A stretch of DNA of 42,638 nucleotides from positions 1 to 42,638 of the forward strand of contig CAYTFK010000020.1 in assembly GCA_964436865.1 (NCBI GenBank), given 5' to 3'. Below, piece by piece: positions 15,457 through 24,186 of this stretch. The translations under genes and the position numbers were made by a program. The stretch comes from JAXGPP01 sp964436865. GTDB taxonomy: Bacteria; Planctomycetota; Planctomycetia; Pirellulales; Thermoguttaceae. The notes under the pieces are model-generated. The model was not told the origin of the DNA. It saw only the letters and a list, made by a program, of their open reading frames with translations, and did no database searches. Each line of letters starts with the position of its first letter. The stretch's first letter is position 1.

Positions 15457-16821
15457 CTACATGAAATGCGGCACGGCCACCAGCATCCCACCGAAGATCA
15501 GGTAGGCGATAAGCAACGTCCAGACGACGTTAAATGCCTGTGCACCGACAAAGGTCAGTGCCGGCCGGCCGCCCCCCATGCCCACGAGCGACGTGAACCG
15601 AGTCTCCAGGCCAATGCAGGTGAAGGCCAGGGCGAACCAGGCGTTGCGGAAACTCTCCAGCGCGGGCTTGGCCTGCCTGGCGACTGCCGGATCGAGCACG
15701 AATGAGAACACGAGCGACGCCGCGACAAAGCCGAGGACGAACTTGGGGAATCGTTCCCAGATCACGCCCGCGCCCGTTCGTCCGGCCGGCGTGCCCCCTT
15801 GCCTGACCGTCCACCAGATCGACAGCAGGAGCGCCGCGACGCCGATGAGCACATTCTGCGAAAACTTGACCACCACGCCGGCTTTCATTGCCGACTCGCT
15901 GATCAGCGAACCCGCGGCAACCACCGATCCACTCGTGTCGAGCGTCCCGCCCAGCCAGGCGCCCCCCACGATCTCCGGAATGCCGGCAGCCTGGACGATC
16001 CAAGGCATGGAGATCATCATCGGCACGGCGACAATCAGCACCAGCGACGTCACGTAGGACAATTTACGCTGGTCGCCCTGAATTGCTCCGCAAGCCGCGA
16101 TGGCGGCGGAAACACCACAGATCGACACGGCAGTCGAGAGCATTGTGGTGAATTCGGCATCCACTCCCAGTTTCCTGCCCAGCCAGTACGCGAAAAACCA
16201 GACGACGACCACCACCAGAACAGCTTGCGCCAGTCCCAGGACGCCCGCCTGAAGGATCTCACCGAAGACGATGCCGGCGCCGAGGATGACCAGGCCGGTC
16301 TTGATATAGAACTCGGTTCGAACCGCCTCCTGAATCCACGCGGGCGTGCCCACGGTGTGCCCTACCGCCAGTCCGATCGCCAGTGCGAAGATGACATATT
16401 CCAAACCCCAGGCATGAACGATCGAGTTTCCGGCGATCAGTAGCGCAACGATCGCCAAACCATAAACCACAGCGAGCCCGGGGAAAAAACGCCGCAGTCG
16501 ACCTCCCATGAGCCATACGCCGGCCGCAGCCAGTACGCCCACCAGCAGCGCCACTCGTGCGAGGTTGGACAGATTGCTGGACGCGAGAACCGACGCAGTC
16601 AAATCACTGGAATCGCTCCAGCGAAACGCCGGAGCTCCTGGCGTCCACCCCGCGAGGACGCTTGCGATCACGGCCAGGCCCAGCCACACGGCCAGCCAGT
16701 CTTCGTTCTTCCAGAACGGACGCCGTGCGGCATCGCCGGAGGAGGTTTTCGCCGCAGATTCCTTCTGTTCGTCGGCAACGAGGTCTTGCTCCAACGTCTC
16801 TTGACTGACCGCCTGATTCAT
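15457..16821 (-). CDS. YeiH/Psiox-type putative sulfate exporter family membrane protein
   Basis: This 454-residue protein has a hydrophilic N-terminal tail of about 38 residues and then 10-11 membrane helices. The family pattern is seen in ALAIGLAVGHTVGTPAWIQE, FYIKTGLVILGAGIVFGEIL, STAVSICGVSAAIAACGAI and GGAWLGGTLDTSGSVVAAG. It matches the conserved UPF0324/YeiH family (PF03601). Proteins of this family are annotated as putative sulfate exporters but the transported compound is poorly established. The TLDTSG and ISICG-like motifs lie in re-entrant regions. It is the first gene of the minus-strand cluster, 41 nt before the lipoprotein, so co-transcription with the sugar genes is possible though functionally odd. 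Confidence 0.85.
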   Translation of the reverse strand: MNQAVSQETLEQDLVADEQKESAAKTSSGDAARRPFWKNEDWLAVWLGLAVIASVLAGWTPGAPAFRWSDSSDLTASVLASSNLSNLARVALLVGVLAAAGVWLMGGRLRRFFPGLAVVYGLAIVALLIAGNSIVHAWGLEYVIFALAIGLAVGHTVGTPAWIQEAVRTEFYIKTGLVILGAGIVFGEILQAGVLGLAQAVLVVVVVWFFAYWLGRKLGVDAEFTTMLSTAVSICGVSAAIAACGAIQGDQRKLSYVTSLVLIVAVPMMISMPWIVQAAGIPEIVGGAWLGGTLDTSGSVVAAGSLISESAMKAGVVVKFSQNVLIGVAALLLSIWWTVRQGGTPAGRTGAGVIWERFPKFVLGFVAASLVFSFVLDPAVARQAKPALESFRNAWFALAFTCIGLETRFTSLVGMGGGRPALTFVGAQAFNVVWTLLIAYLIFGGMLVAVPHFM

Positions 16822-17045
16822 CGCTCGCCCAAGATACGTGCCGCTACATTACCCGGACAGTAACAATTCACTGCCCTGTCAGGAAATTCCCGAATCCTGG
16901 CATTCTACGGGCGCCCGTCGACAGTTCAACCTGGCGTGATTCCGGAGCCATTTCGCGCAGTCTGCGAGCGGGGGGTGGCGGGACAACGATCCTGCTGGCG
17001 GCAATTGTGGTGGGCGGGCCGCGTTGCCGAGGCCAAGAAACGTGG

Positions 17046-17079
17046 CCGCCGCGGTCCTTCGAGGGGGGGCCCGCGGCGG
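17046..17079 (-). terminator. hairpin after the LRR lipoprotein gene
   Basis: A perfect 9-bp CCGCCGCGG/CCGCGGCGG stem with a 16-nt loop lies about 27 nt beyond the stop of the minus-strand LRR gene. It has no long T-run. Confidence 0.5.
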
Positions 17080-17106
17080 TCGATTCCACAAAGCGTCACG
17101 CCGGAC

Positions 17107-18339
17107 TTATGCCTTGATTTCCGTGTCGGGCAGGCTCTTGCGAAGATTCTCGACGCCTTCCTTGGTCACATTTGTCCCTTGCAGGCGGAGGAACTTGAGC
17201 TTCTTCAATTTGGCGAGGTGCTCCAGCCCGGCATCGGTGACCAGGCTGTTCCAGAGGTCGAGCGACTCCAGGCCCTCAAGGGCGCTGAGTGCTTCCATCC
17301 CCTTGTCGTTGGCAGGCGTTTCACTCAGGTCAATGTCGGTGATCGGCGCGTCCTGAAGCGCCTCGAACCCCGCTCCGGTGACCGAAGTGCCGCGCAGGTC
17401 GAGTTTCTTGAGCGGTAGACCTGCCAGATGTTGAATCCCCTCGTCGCTGACGCCAGTAACACGCATGAAGGTCACGTCCTTGAGCTTCTTGAGCCCGCTG
17501 AGGTGCTCCAGCCCCGTGTCGCTCACGAGTTGGGCATCTTCGACGGCGAGCGACTCGAGGTTAGTCAGTTCCTTGAGATGCTCCATTCCCATGTCGCTGA
17601 CCATGCCGCTGCGGAGCTTTAGAACCCGGAGATTCTTGAGCCCTTTGAGCCGCTCCAACCCCATGTCGGTTAGACCCATGTTACCGCGCAGGTCGAGCGA
17701 AAGGAGTTGATTCAACCCCGCAAGGTGCTCCATCCCTGCATCGGTGAGGGAATTGTAGAGCAGGTGCAGGTGTTGCAGCTTGGGGAAGTCCTTGATGTGT
17801 ACCAAGCCGGCGTCGGTGAGCCCCTCGCTCCTCCGCAAGTTCAAGTCCCGCAACTCGGGCAGATCCTTGAGTTCGACGAGCCCCTCGTCGCTGATCCGTG
17901 TGTTGACGAGCCACAGGAGCTTGAGCCTCGTGAGGTTCTTCAACGACGGAAGCCCCTTGTCATCGATTTCCGCTCCATATACCCGCAGCTGCTCCAGGCT
18001 GGTCAGCTTGGAGAACAGTTCCAGGTCGGCGTTGGTGGCAGGCACTTCGTTGGCGGCAACGTCGATCGCGATCAGCTCGCCGCGATCATTCTTCCTGACA
18101 CTTCCGCGAAGCTCGTCGACGCGCTTGTTGGCCGCATCGATGGCCGCCTGATCGACCTCGGGCGCGGCGTCGGCCGGTTCGGCCTGCTCAGCGGCCGTAT
18201 CTGGGGCGGGCGCGTCGATGCTCTCGCCTGGCGGGGCGGTTGGCGCCGGCCGGCTGTCGGTCGCCTGTTCGCATCCCAACCAACAGGCGACCAGCGCCAT
18301 CACGATGCACCATCCCCACAATGTTTGGGTTCGTTTCAC
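17107..18339 (-). CDS. leucine-rich-repeat lipoprotein
   Basis: The start is the GTG at 18337-18339, preceded by GGGAGGA about 6 nt upstream; the open frame reaches 18498, but that part lacks support. The 410-residue product opens with a basic stretch and a hydrophobic core ending in a lipobox (LVACWLGC), then a Pro/Ala/Asp-rich linker. From about residue 110 to the end it consists of roughly twelve leucine-rich repeats of 23-25 residues, of the bacterial type with a DxGL element (for example LTDAGMEHLAGLNQLLSLDL). It is predicted to sit on the outer or periplasmic face of the membrane and bind another protein. Such LRR lipoproteins are common in planctomycetes; the partner is unknown. It is divergent from the oxidoreductase gene at 18653. 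Confidence 0.88.
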   Translation of the reverse strand: MKRTQTLWGWCIVMALVACWLGCEQATDSRPAPTAPPGESIDAPAPDTAAEQAEPADAAPEVDQAAIDAANKRVDELRGSVRKNDRGELIAIDVAANEVPATNADLELFSKLTSLEQLRVYGAEIDDKGLPSLKNLTRLKLLWLVNTRISDEGLVELKDLPELRDLNLRRSEGLTDAGLVHIKDFPKLQHLHLLYNSLTDAGMEHLAGLNQLLSLDLRGNMGLTDMGLERLKGLKNLRVLKLRSGMVSDMGMEHLKELTNLESLAVEDAQLVSDTGLEHLSGLKKLKDVTFMRVTGVSDEGIQHLAGLPLKKLDLRGTSVTGAGFEALQDAPITDIDLSETPANDKGMEALSALEGLESLDLWNSLVTDAGLEHLAKLKKLKFLRLQGTNVTKEGVENLRKSLPDTEIKA

Positions 18340-18652
18340 GAGCGTTCCTCCCATCTGCGACTGGCCACGGCCCTGGAAAACAATCAAGCTACTGGGCATG
18401 TGTACGTGAGACAATCCCCCGCCGGAGTTGCCTGTGACCGCAAGCGAGGGCGGCCGGGGTGCGACTGCCGACTCGACCGCAAGACTCCTTGTCGCCAAGC
18501 TTTAGAGGTCTTGCGGCGCTTCGGGGCCCTTACGCCTTCGTTCGGTCAGCGATATCCTAAAGGCAGTTGCCAGCCGGAGATCGGCCGGTTATCGTGGGTG
18601 TTTCGTCGAGTTTGACTGCCCGGGTAATACGCACAGACAAGGAGCTACCGTA
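18340..18652. promoter_or_regulatory. divergent intergenic region with a 9-bp inverted repeat
   Basis: Both flanking genes start from this 313-bp region. The inverted repeat CCGCAAGAC (18477-18485) / GTCTTGCGG (18508-18516), spaced by 22 nt, is perfect. It could be an operator for a dimeric regulator serving both genes, or an RNA hairpin. The ribosome-binding site AAGGAG (about 18639) belongs to the plus-strand gene. No convincing sigma-70 hexamers were found. Confidence 0.4.
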
Positions 18653-19993
18653 ATGGCACACAAGACCAGTCGTCGCCAATTCCTGCAGACCTCAGCCGCC
18701 GTTGGCGTCGGCTTCTGGGTCGCGGGCGGAGTGATGGGTCAGGAAAGCAAGTCGCCGAACGAGAAGATCAGTTTCGCCGCGATCGGCACCGACGGCAAAG
18801 GGCGCAGCGACTCGCGCAACGCGACCCGTCATGGCCCGATGGTGGCCGTGTGCGACGTCGACAAGAAGAAGCTCGAAGCGGCGAAGAATTTCTTCCCCGA
18901 CGCCAAGCAGTACACCGACTTCCGTGAAATGCTCGACGAGATGGGCGACAAGATCGACGCCGTCACGGTCAGCACTCCCGACCACACGCATGCGGTGGCG
19001 GCTGTGAAGGCCATGAAGATGAAGAAGCACTGCTACTGCCAGAAGCCGCTGACGCACACGATCTACGAGGCGCGCGTCATGGGCGAAGTGGCCCGTGAGA
19101 ACGGCGTGGTCACCCAGATGGGCAACCAGGGCACGTCGGAGAACGGCGTTCGCAAGGCGGCTGCCATCCTCCGCACCGGCAAACTGGGGACGGCGAGCGA
19201 AGTGCATGTCTGGACGAACCGCCCGATCTGGAAGCAAGGCATCGAGCGGCCCGAACCGGCTGAAGTCCCCTCGAACCTCGATTGGGATCTGTGGCTCGGC
19301 CCGGCGCCGGAACGCCCCTACACGACGCTTTACCACCCGTTCTCGTGGCGCGGCTGGTGGGATTTTGGCACTGGCGCGCTCGGCGACATGGCCTGCCATA
19401 CCCTGAACATGCCGTTCATGGGCCTTGAGCTGCGCGATCCGACCTCGGTACAGGCCACCACCTCGGGCCACAACCAGGACAGCTATCCGCAATGGTCGGT
19501 GATCAAGTTTGAATTCCCCGCCAACGATTGGCGACCGGCCGTGAAGCTGTTCTGGTACGACGGCGGCAAGCGGCCCGACACGCAAATGCTCGAAGGCAAG
19601 ACGCCCAGCTCGAGCGGCTGCCTGATCGTAAACGAGAAGGGCAAGCTCTACTCGCCAAACGACTATGGGGCCGAGTTCGAAGTGCTCGGCGGCACGGTTC
19701 CCGATGCGGAGTACGAAGCGGCTCCGGGTCAGGAGTTGGGCACGGATGAGCGGCATTTCAACGAGTTCGCGCTGGCCATCCAGGGCAAGGTGAAGGCGCG
19801 CTCCAACTTCCCCGACTACGCGGGTCCGCTCACCGAGACCATTCTCCTCGGCAACCTGGCTGTCTGGGTAGCCACCGAGGCCGACAAGGAAGGCCAGAAG
19901 GTCGAGTGGGACGCCAAGAATCTCAAGGCCACCAACATCGAGGGCCTCGAGAAGATCGTCAAGGCTCCGTACCGCGAAGGTTACTCGCTCTAA
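18653..19993 (+). CDS. Tat-exported Gfo/Idh/MocA oxidoreductase
   Basis: This 446-residue protein begins with a Tat signal (SRRQFLQTSAAVGVGF). The N-terminal Rossmann domain binds NAD(P): FAAIGTDGKGRS, then the VAVCDVDKKKL strand and AVTVSTPDHTHAV. The usual E-K-P motif reads CQKPL here, with Gln instead of Glu, as in other members of this planctomycete subgroup. The C-terminal domain carries the WLGPAPERPY and FSWRGWWDFGTGALGDMACH blocks. Members oxidise or reduce sugars or sugar-derived compounds with a tightly bound cofactor; the substrate is unknown. The ATG has AAGGAG about 8 nt upstream. It is transcribed alone, divergent from the LRR gene, and is followed by a strong hairpin. Confidence 0.92.
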   Translation: MAHKTSRRQFLQTSAAVGVGFWVAGGVMGQESKSPNEKISFAAIGTDGKGRSDSRNATRHGPMVAVCDVDKKKLEAAKNFFPDAKQYTDFREMLDEMGDKIDAVTVSTPDHTHAVAAVKAMKMKKHCYCQKPLTHTIYEARVMGEVARENGVVTQMGNQGTSENGVRKAAAILRTGKLGTASEVHVWTNRPIWKQGIERPEPAEVPSNLDWDLWLGPAPERPYTTLYHPFSWRGWWDFGTGALGDMACHTLNMPFMGLELRDPTSVQATTSGHNQDSYPQWSVIKFEFPANDWRPAVKLFWYDGGKRPDTQMLEGKTPSSSGCLIVNEKGKLYSPNDYGAEFEVLGGTVPDAEYEAAPGQELGTDERHFNEFALAIQGKVKARSNFPDYAGPLTETILLGNLAVWVATEADKEGQKVEWDAKNLKATNIEGLEKIVKAPYREGYSL

Positions 19994-20025
19994 GGCGAGC
20001 CTGACAACTGGCCCAGGCGAATGTG

Positions 20026-20061
20026 CGCGGCCGCAAATGCTCTCACGCGTTTGCGGCCGCG
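20026..20061. terminator. bidirectional terminator-like hairpin
   Basis: CGCGGCCGCAAA (20026-20037) and TTTGCGGCCGCG (20050-20061) form a perfect 12-bp stem with a 12-nt loop. It lies between the convergent oxidoreductase (ending 19993) and CorA-like gene (ending 20085). The A and T residues beside the loop are symmetric, so it could stop transcription from both sides. Confidence 0.7.
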
Positions 20062-20084
20062 ACTATTTGCGCGCGGTGCCGTGT

Positions 20085-20864
20085 TCATCGCCCGGGGCGA
20101 TCATCGCGGTGGCGACGGGTTTCAGACTCCGGCCGGTCGATGATCGCGGCGGTCAAGACAAGCCCGAAAATTATGCTACCTCCCAGCAGCGCCCAGAACA
20201 GCCAGCGATCGGCGGTCTCCAGACCGTGTGGCAAGTTCATGCCGAAGATCGCCGCCACGGTGGCCACGGGAAAGAAAAGCGCTGCCAGGATATTGAGCCG
20301 GTGCGCTGAGCGGGCCATGGCGCGGCTGGCGCGAGCCTCTTCCTCGGCACGGCGCACCACCGCGCATTCCAGGCCGCTCTTGGTGTCAGCCTGCAGCAGG
20401 TCGGCCCAACGATGCAGGCTGTAGGCCCGGTCCCGGCAGACAATCAGGTCGTGGTCGTCGGGTACGGCATTGCGCGCCTCTTGCAGCGTGTCGTACATGT
20501 TGCTGGCCGAGCGATGCAAAGGCGCCAGCGCGCTCAGGATCGGAAAGTAGTCATCGGCGCAGGCGGCTTGCTCCTCCGCATCTTCGAGCTTTTGAAGGAC
20601 CTCGCTGTATTCGTCGAGATGCTTGTGAATGGAGCGGATGCCGCTGCCCAGGTTATTCGACTGCCACGTGCCGTCGGGCGCCCGCCAGAAGAGCCGCCCC
20701 TGGCGGTGCATTTCGTCGGCTTTAGGGGGCTGATGGAGGATCACGAGCAGGTGGCCGTCGGCCTGCATGATGCGCTGCCGACCCACGTCCTCGCCCATCC
20801 GCTCCTGGAACACCTTGGGGACAGCCCATGCCGCGGGGAGCGGCGATTTGCGCAACATGGTCAT
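20085..20864 (-). CDS. CorA-like divalent cation channel
   Basis: This 259-residue protein has the two C-terminal membrane helices of the CorA/Mrs2/ZntB superfamily (about residues 195-213 and 226-245), and the signature GMN in FGMNLPHG between them. The preceding long coiled helices (about residues 70-190) match the channel stalk. At 259 residues it is shorter than the usual 310-330 because the N-terminal alpha/beta domain is reduced. CorA family members carry Mg2+, Co2+, Ni2+ or, for ZntB, Zn2+; the ion is not predictable here. It follows the sigma-54 regulator gene on the same strand by 176 nt, so separate transcription is likely. Confidence 0.85.
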   Translation of the reverse strand: MTMLRKSPLPAAWAVPKVFQERMGEDVGRQRIMQADGHLLVILHQPPKADEMHRQGRLFWRAPDGTWQSNNLGSGIRSIHKHLDEYSEVLQKLEDAEEQAACADDYFPILSALAPLHRSASNMYDTLQEARNAVPDDHDLIVCRDRAYSLHRWADLLQADTKSGLECAVVRRAEEEARASRAMARSAHRLNILAALFFPVATVAAIFGMNLPHGLETADRWLFWALLGGSIIFGLVLTAAIIDRPESETRRHRDDRPGR

Positions 20865-21040
20865 GGCGGCTTCGGCCTCGGCAAGAGAGTGGATTCGGCA
20901 CGAATGAGAGTAGTCTGACGCTGGGCGCAGTCTCGGTCAATGTCCACAGCCGAGAGCAGTCTCACAATGGAATTCGAGAGCCGAATCGCGAGGATTGCGG
21001 TCGGTCGAACAGACTCCACCCGTAATTCGTCGGCGCGGTT

Positions 21041-22381
21041 TCACACTTGACCTTCCCCCTCCATGGCGCGGAGCTTATAGATCAGGGCTCGCCGGCTGAT
21101 GCCAAGCTTTTTGGCGGCGTGGGTTCGGTTTCCGCGGCATTCCTCCAGCGTGGCGAGGATCGTCGCCCGCTCTACCTGCGAAAGCCGTCCGCCAGCGGCC
21201 ACCTCTTCGACCGGTGCGGCGGCCAGCGCGGCGACCTTTGGCGGCAGATGTTCCGGGAGAATCACGTCACCGCGGCATAGGAGGCAGGCCCGCTGGATGG
21301 CGTTGCGCAGCTCCCGGACGTTTCCCGGCCAGGCATAGGCCACAAGGCATTGCGCTGACTGGGGCGAGAGCCGCACCGGCCCGCCGGCGAATTCTGCCGC
21401 GAAACGCCGCGCCAGGGGCAAAATGTCCTCACGCCGCTCCGCCAACGCCGGTACGTTCAGTTCAACCACATTGATCCGGTAATAGAGGTCGTCGCGGAAC
21501 CGGCCTTCGCGAACCGCTTCCTCAAGGTCGCGATTTGTTGCCGCCACAAGTCGGGTGTCGACTTCGATCGGCCGGTCGCCCCCGACGGGAGTGATCTGTC
21601 CGGATTCCAGCGCCCGGAGCAGCTTGGGCTGCAGGTGCAGAGGCAACTCGCCGATTTCGTCGAGGAAAAGCGTTCCCCCGTGGGCGGCGCGGAAGAAACC
21701 CTGCCGCGCTTCGGTTGCCCCCGTAAACGCCCCCTTGGTGTGCCCGAACAACTCGCTTTCGATGAGCGACTCGGGAAGCCCCGCACAGTTGGCGGCGACG
21801 ATCGGTCCATCATGCCGCGGGCTCCAGTGGTGAATGAGCTGGGCGATCACCTCTTTGCCGGCCCCGCTTGGCCCCGTGACAAGCACCGGCGCGCTGGAGG
21901 GGGCCACAATCGCCGCCGTCTCGAGCACGCGCCGCATCGCCGCGCTGTCGCACACCAGGCCCTCGGGAAGGCCGCCGGGCAGGGGGCGGCGGGAAGCCGA
22001 TTCCCGCGCTGCCGGGGCGAGGACGTCGAGGATCGCGGTCTCCAGTTCCTCGAGGTCTACCGGCTTGGCGAGGTAGTCGTCGGCCCCGCTCTTCATGGCC
22101 GCCACCGCCTGCCGCAGGTCGGCGTAGGCGGTAATCAGCAGCACGGGCAAATGTGCATCGAACTTGCGGATTTCGCCCAGCACCTCGATCCCGCTCATGC
22201 CGGGCAATCGGACATCGAGCAACACCATGCCCGGCGGTTGGCCCCGGATCATCTCGAGCGCTTCTTCGCCCGAGGCGGCCTGGCGCGTTGGCAACCCGCG
22301 AGACTGAAGAAAGCCCGCCAGCAGTTCGCGCTGGGCGGACTCGTCGTCGACGATCAGGATGACAGGTGGATCAAGCGGCAT
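21041..22381 (-). CDS. NtrC-family sigma-54-dependent response regulator
   Basis: This 446-residue protein has three domains. The receiver domain (residues about 7-120) has the phosphoacceptor aspartate in MVLLDVRLPGMSG, acidic DDE near the start and a K in the YLAKPVD end. The AAA+ domain (about 147-380) has Walker A GPSGAGKE, the sigma-54 contact loop GAFTGA and Walker B GGTLFLDEIGELP. The C-terminal Fis-type helix-turn-helix is NRTHAAKKLGISRRALIYKL. The ATG at 22379-22381 overlaps the end of the sensor kinase gene by 11 nt, so the pair is co-translated. It should activate sigma-54 promoters upon phosphorylation; the target genes are not evident in this window. An in-frame extension to 22495 is not supported. 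Confidence 0.94.
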   Translation of the reverse strand: MPLDPPVILIVDDESAQRELLAGFLQSRGLPTRQAASGEEALEMIRGQPPGMVLLDVRLPGMSGIEVLGEIRKFDAHLPVLLITAYADLRQAVAAMKSGADDYLAKPVDLEELETAILDVLAPAARESASRRPLPGGLPEGLVCDSAAMRRVLETAAIVAPSSAPVLVTGPSGAGKEVIAQLIHHWSPRHDGPIVAANCAGLPESLIESELFGHTKGAFTGATEARQGFFRAAHGGTLFLDEIGELPLHLQPKLLRALESGQITPVGGDRPIEVDTRLVAATNRDLEEAVREGRFRDDLYYRINVVELNVPALAERREDILPLARRFAAEFAGGPVRLSPQSAQCLVAYAWPGNVRELRNAIQRACLLCRGDVILPEHLPPKVAALAAAPVEEVAAGGRLSQVERATILATLEECRGNRTHAAKKLGISRRALIYKLRAMEGEGQV

Positions 22382-23699
22382 TGATATGACCGATCCGAAA
22401 CACGGCTCCGCCTTCGGTCCGCGGCCGATACACCGCCTCCCACCCGTGAGCCGTGGCGATGCGTCGGACGATCGCCAGGCCCAATCCCGTTCCACCGGGC
22501 CGGGTGGTGAAGTATGGCGAGAAGAGCGCGCCGACCTGCGACGGCGACACGCCCGGACCGCGGTCCGCTACCTCGATCATACACCATCCATTCTGTTCCT
22601 CGTCGAGGACGAGTTCAATCGACGCGTTTTCCGGCGAGAAATGGATGGCATTGGCCAGCAGGTTGAAAAGCGCCTGCCGCAGCATTTCCGGATCGGCCAG
22701 GATCTTGCGCGGCCGGCGCAGCACCCGCTCGAGGCGGAGCGATTTCGCTTCCAGGTCGGGTTCGATCAGTTGCTCGAGTTCCGCACTCAACCGGTCCAGA
22801 TCGACCGCCTCGATTGCGGGTTCGCGAGGCCGGGCGAAAGCCAGGAACTGATTGATCCGCGCCGTCACACGATCGCATTCCTCGACGATCGCCCGGGCCT
22901 GGCTCTCCTGCTCTGCGGTGGGCAGTCCCGACTGGACAAGCCGCTGCGTCCAACCGCGTATCAGGCCGAGCGGGTTGCGCGTTTCGTGGGCCAGGCCAGC
23001 GGCCGCCTGGCTCAAGTCGCGCCAATGGCGGCTCTCGGATTCGAGTGCTCGCGTGCGCCCGCGGAGTTCGACCATACGGACCGTCGCCAGCCATGCGAAC
23101 CCCACCAAAGCCGCCGCTAGACTCCCCGTTCCGGCGACCGCCGCGTGCAGTTCCAGGGCCCGCCGGCAAGCGAGATCGACCTCCGAACGGTCGAGCACGA
23201 CGGCTGAGTAGAAACGACCACCGCTGTCAAAAGGACCCGGCTCCGCATCCTCGGCCTGCCACCTTCGCCCCCAGCCCCGGCCCCAGCCGCCACCGGGCGG
23301 GCCGTGCGACTGCGCTTCGAGTTCGAAATCGCTTGCAAACCACGCGCCCGTCTCGGTCCACCGTTCGGTCAACGCAGTCGCTTCTTCGCCGTCGAGTGCG
23401 ATTCGGCCCGCCGAGGCGAGCAGGCGGTGATCCGCTGAGAAGATGCCGACCGCGAGAATGCCGTGCGGCTTGGCGAATTCGTCCACCAAAGCCTGCACCT
23501 GCTCGGCGAAAAACGGGCCCAGCCGCCGGTGCGACCGGATGCCGGCCACCAGGCCGTTCTGGAGTCGTTGAGCCTCGCGGCTGAGGACTTGCCTCGCTTT
23601 CGCGCAGTCATTGCGATACTCACGCCATTGCCACGCGGCCAGCACGGTCCATCCCGCCAGCACGATGAGGCAAGGCACGATGTAACGTCGCCAGTGCAT
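22371..23699 (-). CDS. membrane sensor histidine kinase
   Basis: This 442-residue kinase has membrane helices at about residues 7-24 and 190-210, enclosing a periplasmic sensor region with a degenerate PAS-like stretch (GILAVGIFSADHRLLASAGRI) and a Gly/Trp-rich segment. There is no HAMP domain. The cytoplasmic part has the H-box GLAHETRNPLGLIRGW with the phosphorylated His, an N-box LFNLLANAIHFSP, a D-box EVADRGPGV, an F-box FSPYFTT and a G-box GGTGLGLAI. It is of the NtrB/ZraS style and precedes the sigma-54 regulator, overlapping it by 11 nt. The signal is unknown. The adjacent CorA gene might suggest metal sensing, but this is weak. Confidence 0.92.
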   Translation of the reverse strand: MHWRRYIVPCLIVLAGWTVLAAWQWREYRNDCAKARQVLSREAQRLQNGLVAGIRSHRRLGPFFAEQVQALVDEFAKPHGILAVGIFSADHRLLASAGRIALDGEEATALTERWTETGAWFASDFELEAQSHGPPGGGWGRGWGRRWQAEDAEPGPFDSGGRFYSAVVLDRSEVDLACRRALELHAAVAGTGSLAAALVGFAWLATVRMVELRGRTRALESESRHWRDLSQAAAGLAHETRNPLGLIRGWTQRLVQSGLPTAEQESQARAIVEECDRVTARINQFLAFARPREPAIEAVDLDRLSAELEQLIEPDLEAKSLRLERVLRRPRKILADPEMLRQALFNLLANAIHFSPENASIELVLDEEQNGWCMIEVADRGPGVSPSQVGALFSPYFTTRPGGTGLGLAIVRRIATAHGWEAVYRPRTEGGAVFRIGHINAA

Positions 23700-24186
23700 C
23701 GGAGTTTCTCGCTGAAAGCGTCCTCTGCCTCACGCATCTTGCCCCGCGGCCTGCGTGGAAGCGCCGTCTGCCAACGCGACGGGCCGGCGGGTTTCGACAC
23801 GCATCGTTCAAAGCATAATGCGCCCGGGAGGGTGAAACACGCCGGGCTTCGCACTCGCGCTATTCTACTGCCGCTGTTGGCGTCAAACCCAGTGGGCGAT
23901 CCCGATTTTGGTCCTTCCATGTTGTGGCGGCCGGAGCGTCCCAGGGGGCCGCCCTTTTCAGCGCACGTCGTGCAAAACTTGCACACGCCCGCGACCTGCA
24001 GTGCGTCTTCCTTGCAGCGCCGACCACTCCGGTCGCGCTGCGATCGGCTCCCAAATGGTCAGAACGCGGCAGAAAATCGCGTTTGCGGGACTGGCGTCTC
24101 ATGACGCGGGGCGCACCGTCTTCGTCACTTGCAACGACGGTGCCAATCGGGCCGCGAAGAGAAAGTCCTCGCCGTAGGGAGCGAAA
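23700..24186. other. 487-bp intergenic region with palindromes between glpD and the kinase
   Basis: No gene is supported here; small frames exist but lack a family or ribosome-binding site. A palindrome GTGCAA-aac-TTGCAC lies at 23970-23984 and resembles a repressor operator. A strong hairpin, GCAGCG-c-CGACC / GGTCG-CGCTGC with a 5-nt loop, lies at 24014-24041. A terminator-like hairpin after glpD is listed separately. The promoter of the histidine kinase operon should be in this region. Confidence 0.4.
24113..24143 (-). terminator. hairpin downstream of glpD
   Basis: GCACCGTC (24113-24120) and GACGGTGC (24136-24143) form a perfect 8-bp stem with a 15-nt loop, 43 nt after the stop of the minus-strand glpD. 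No T-tract follows. Confidence 0.4.
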
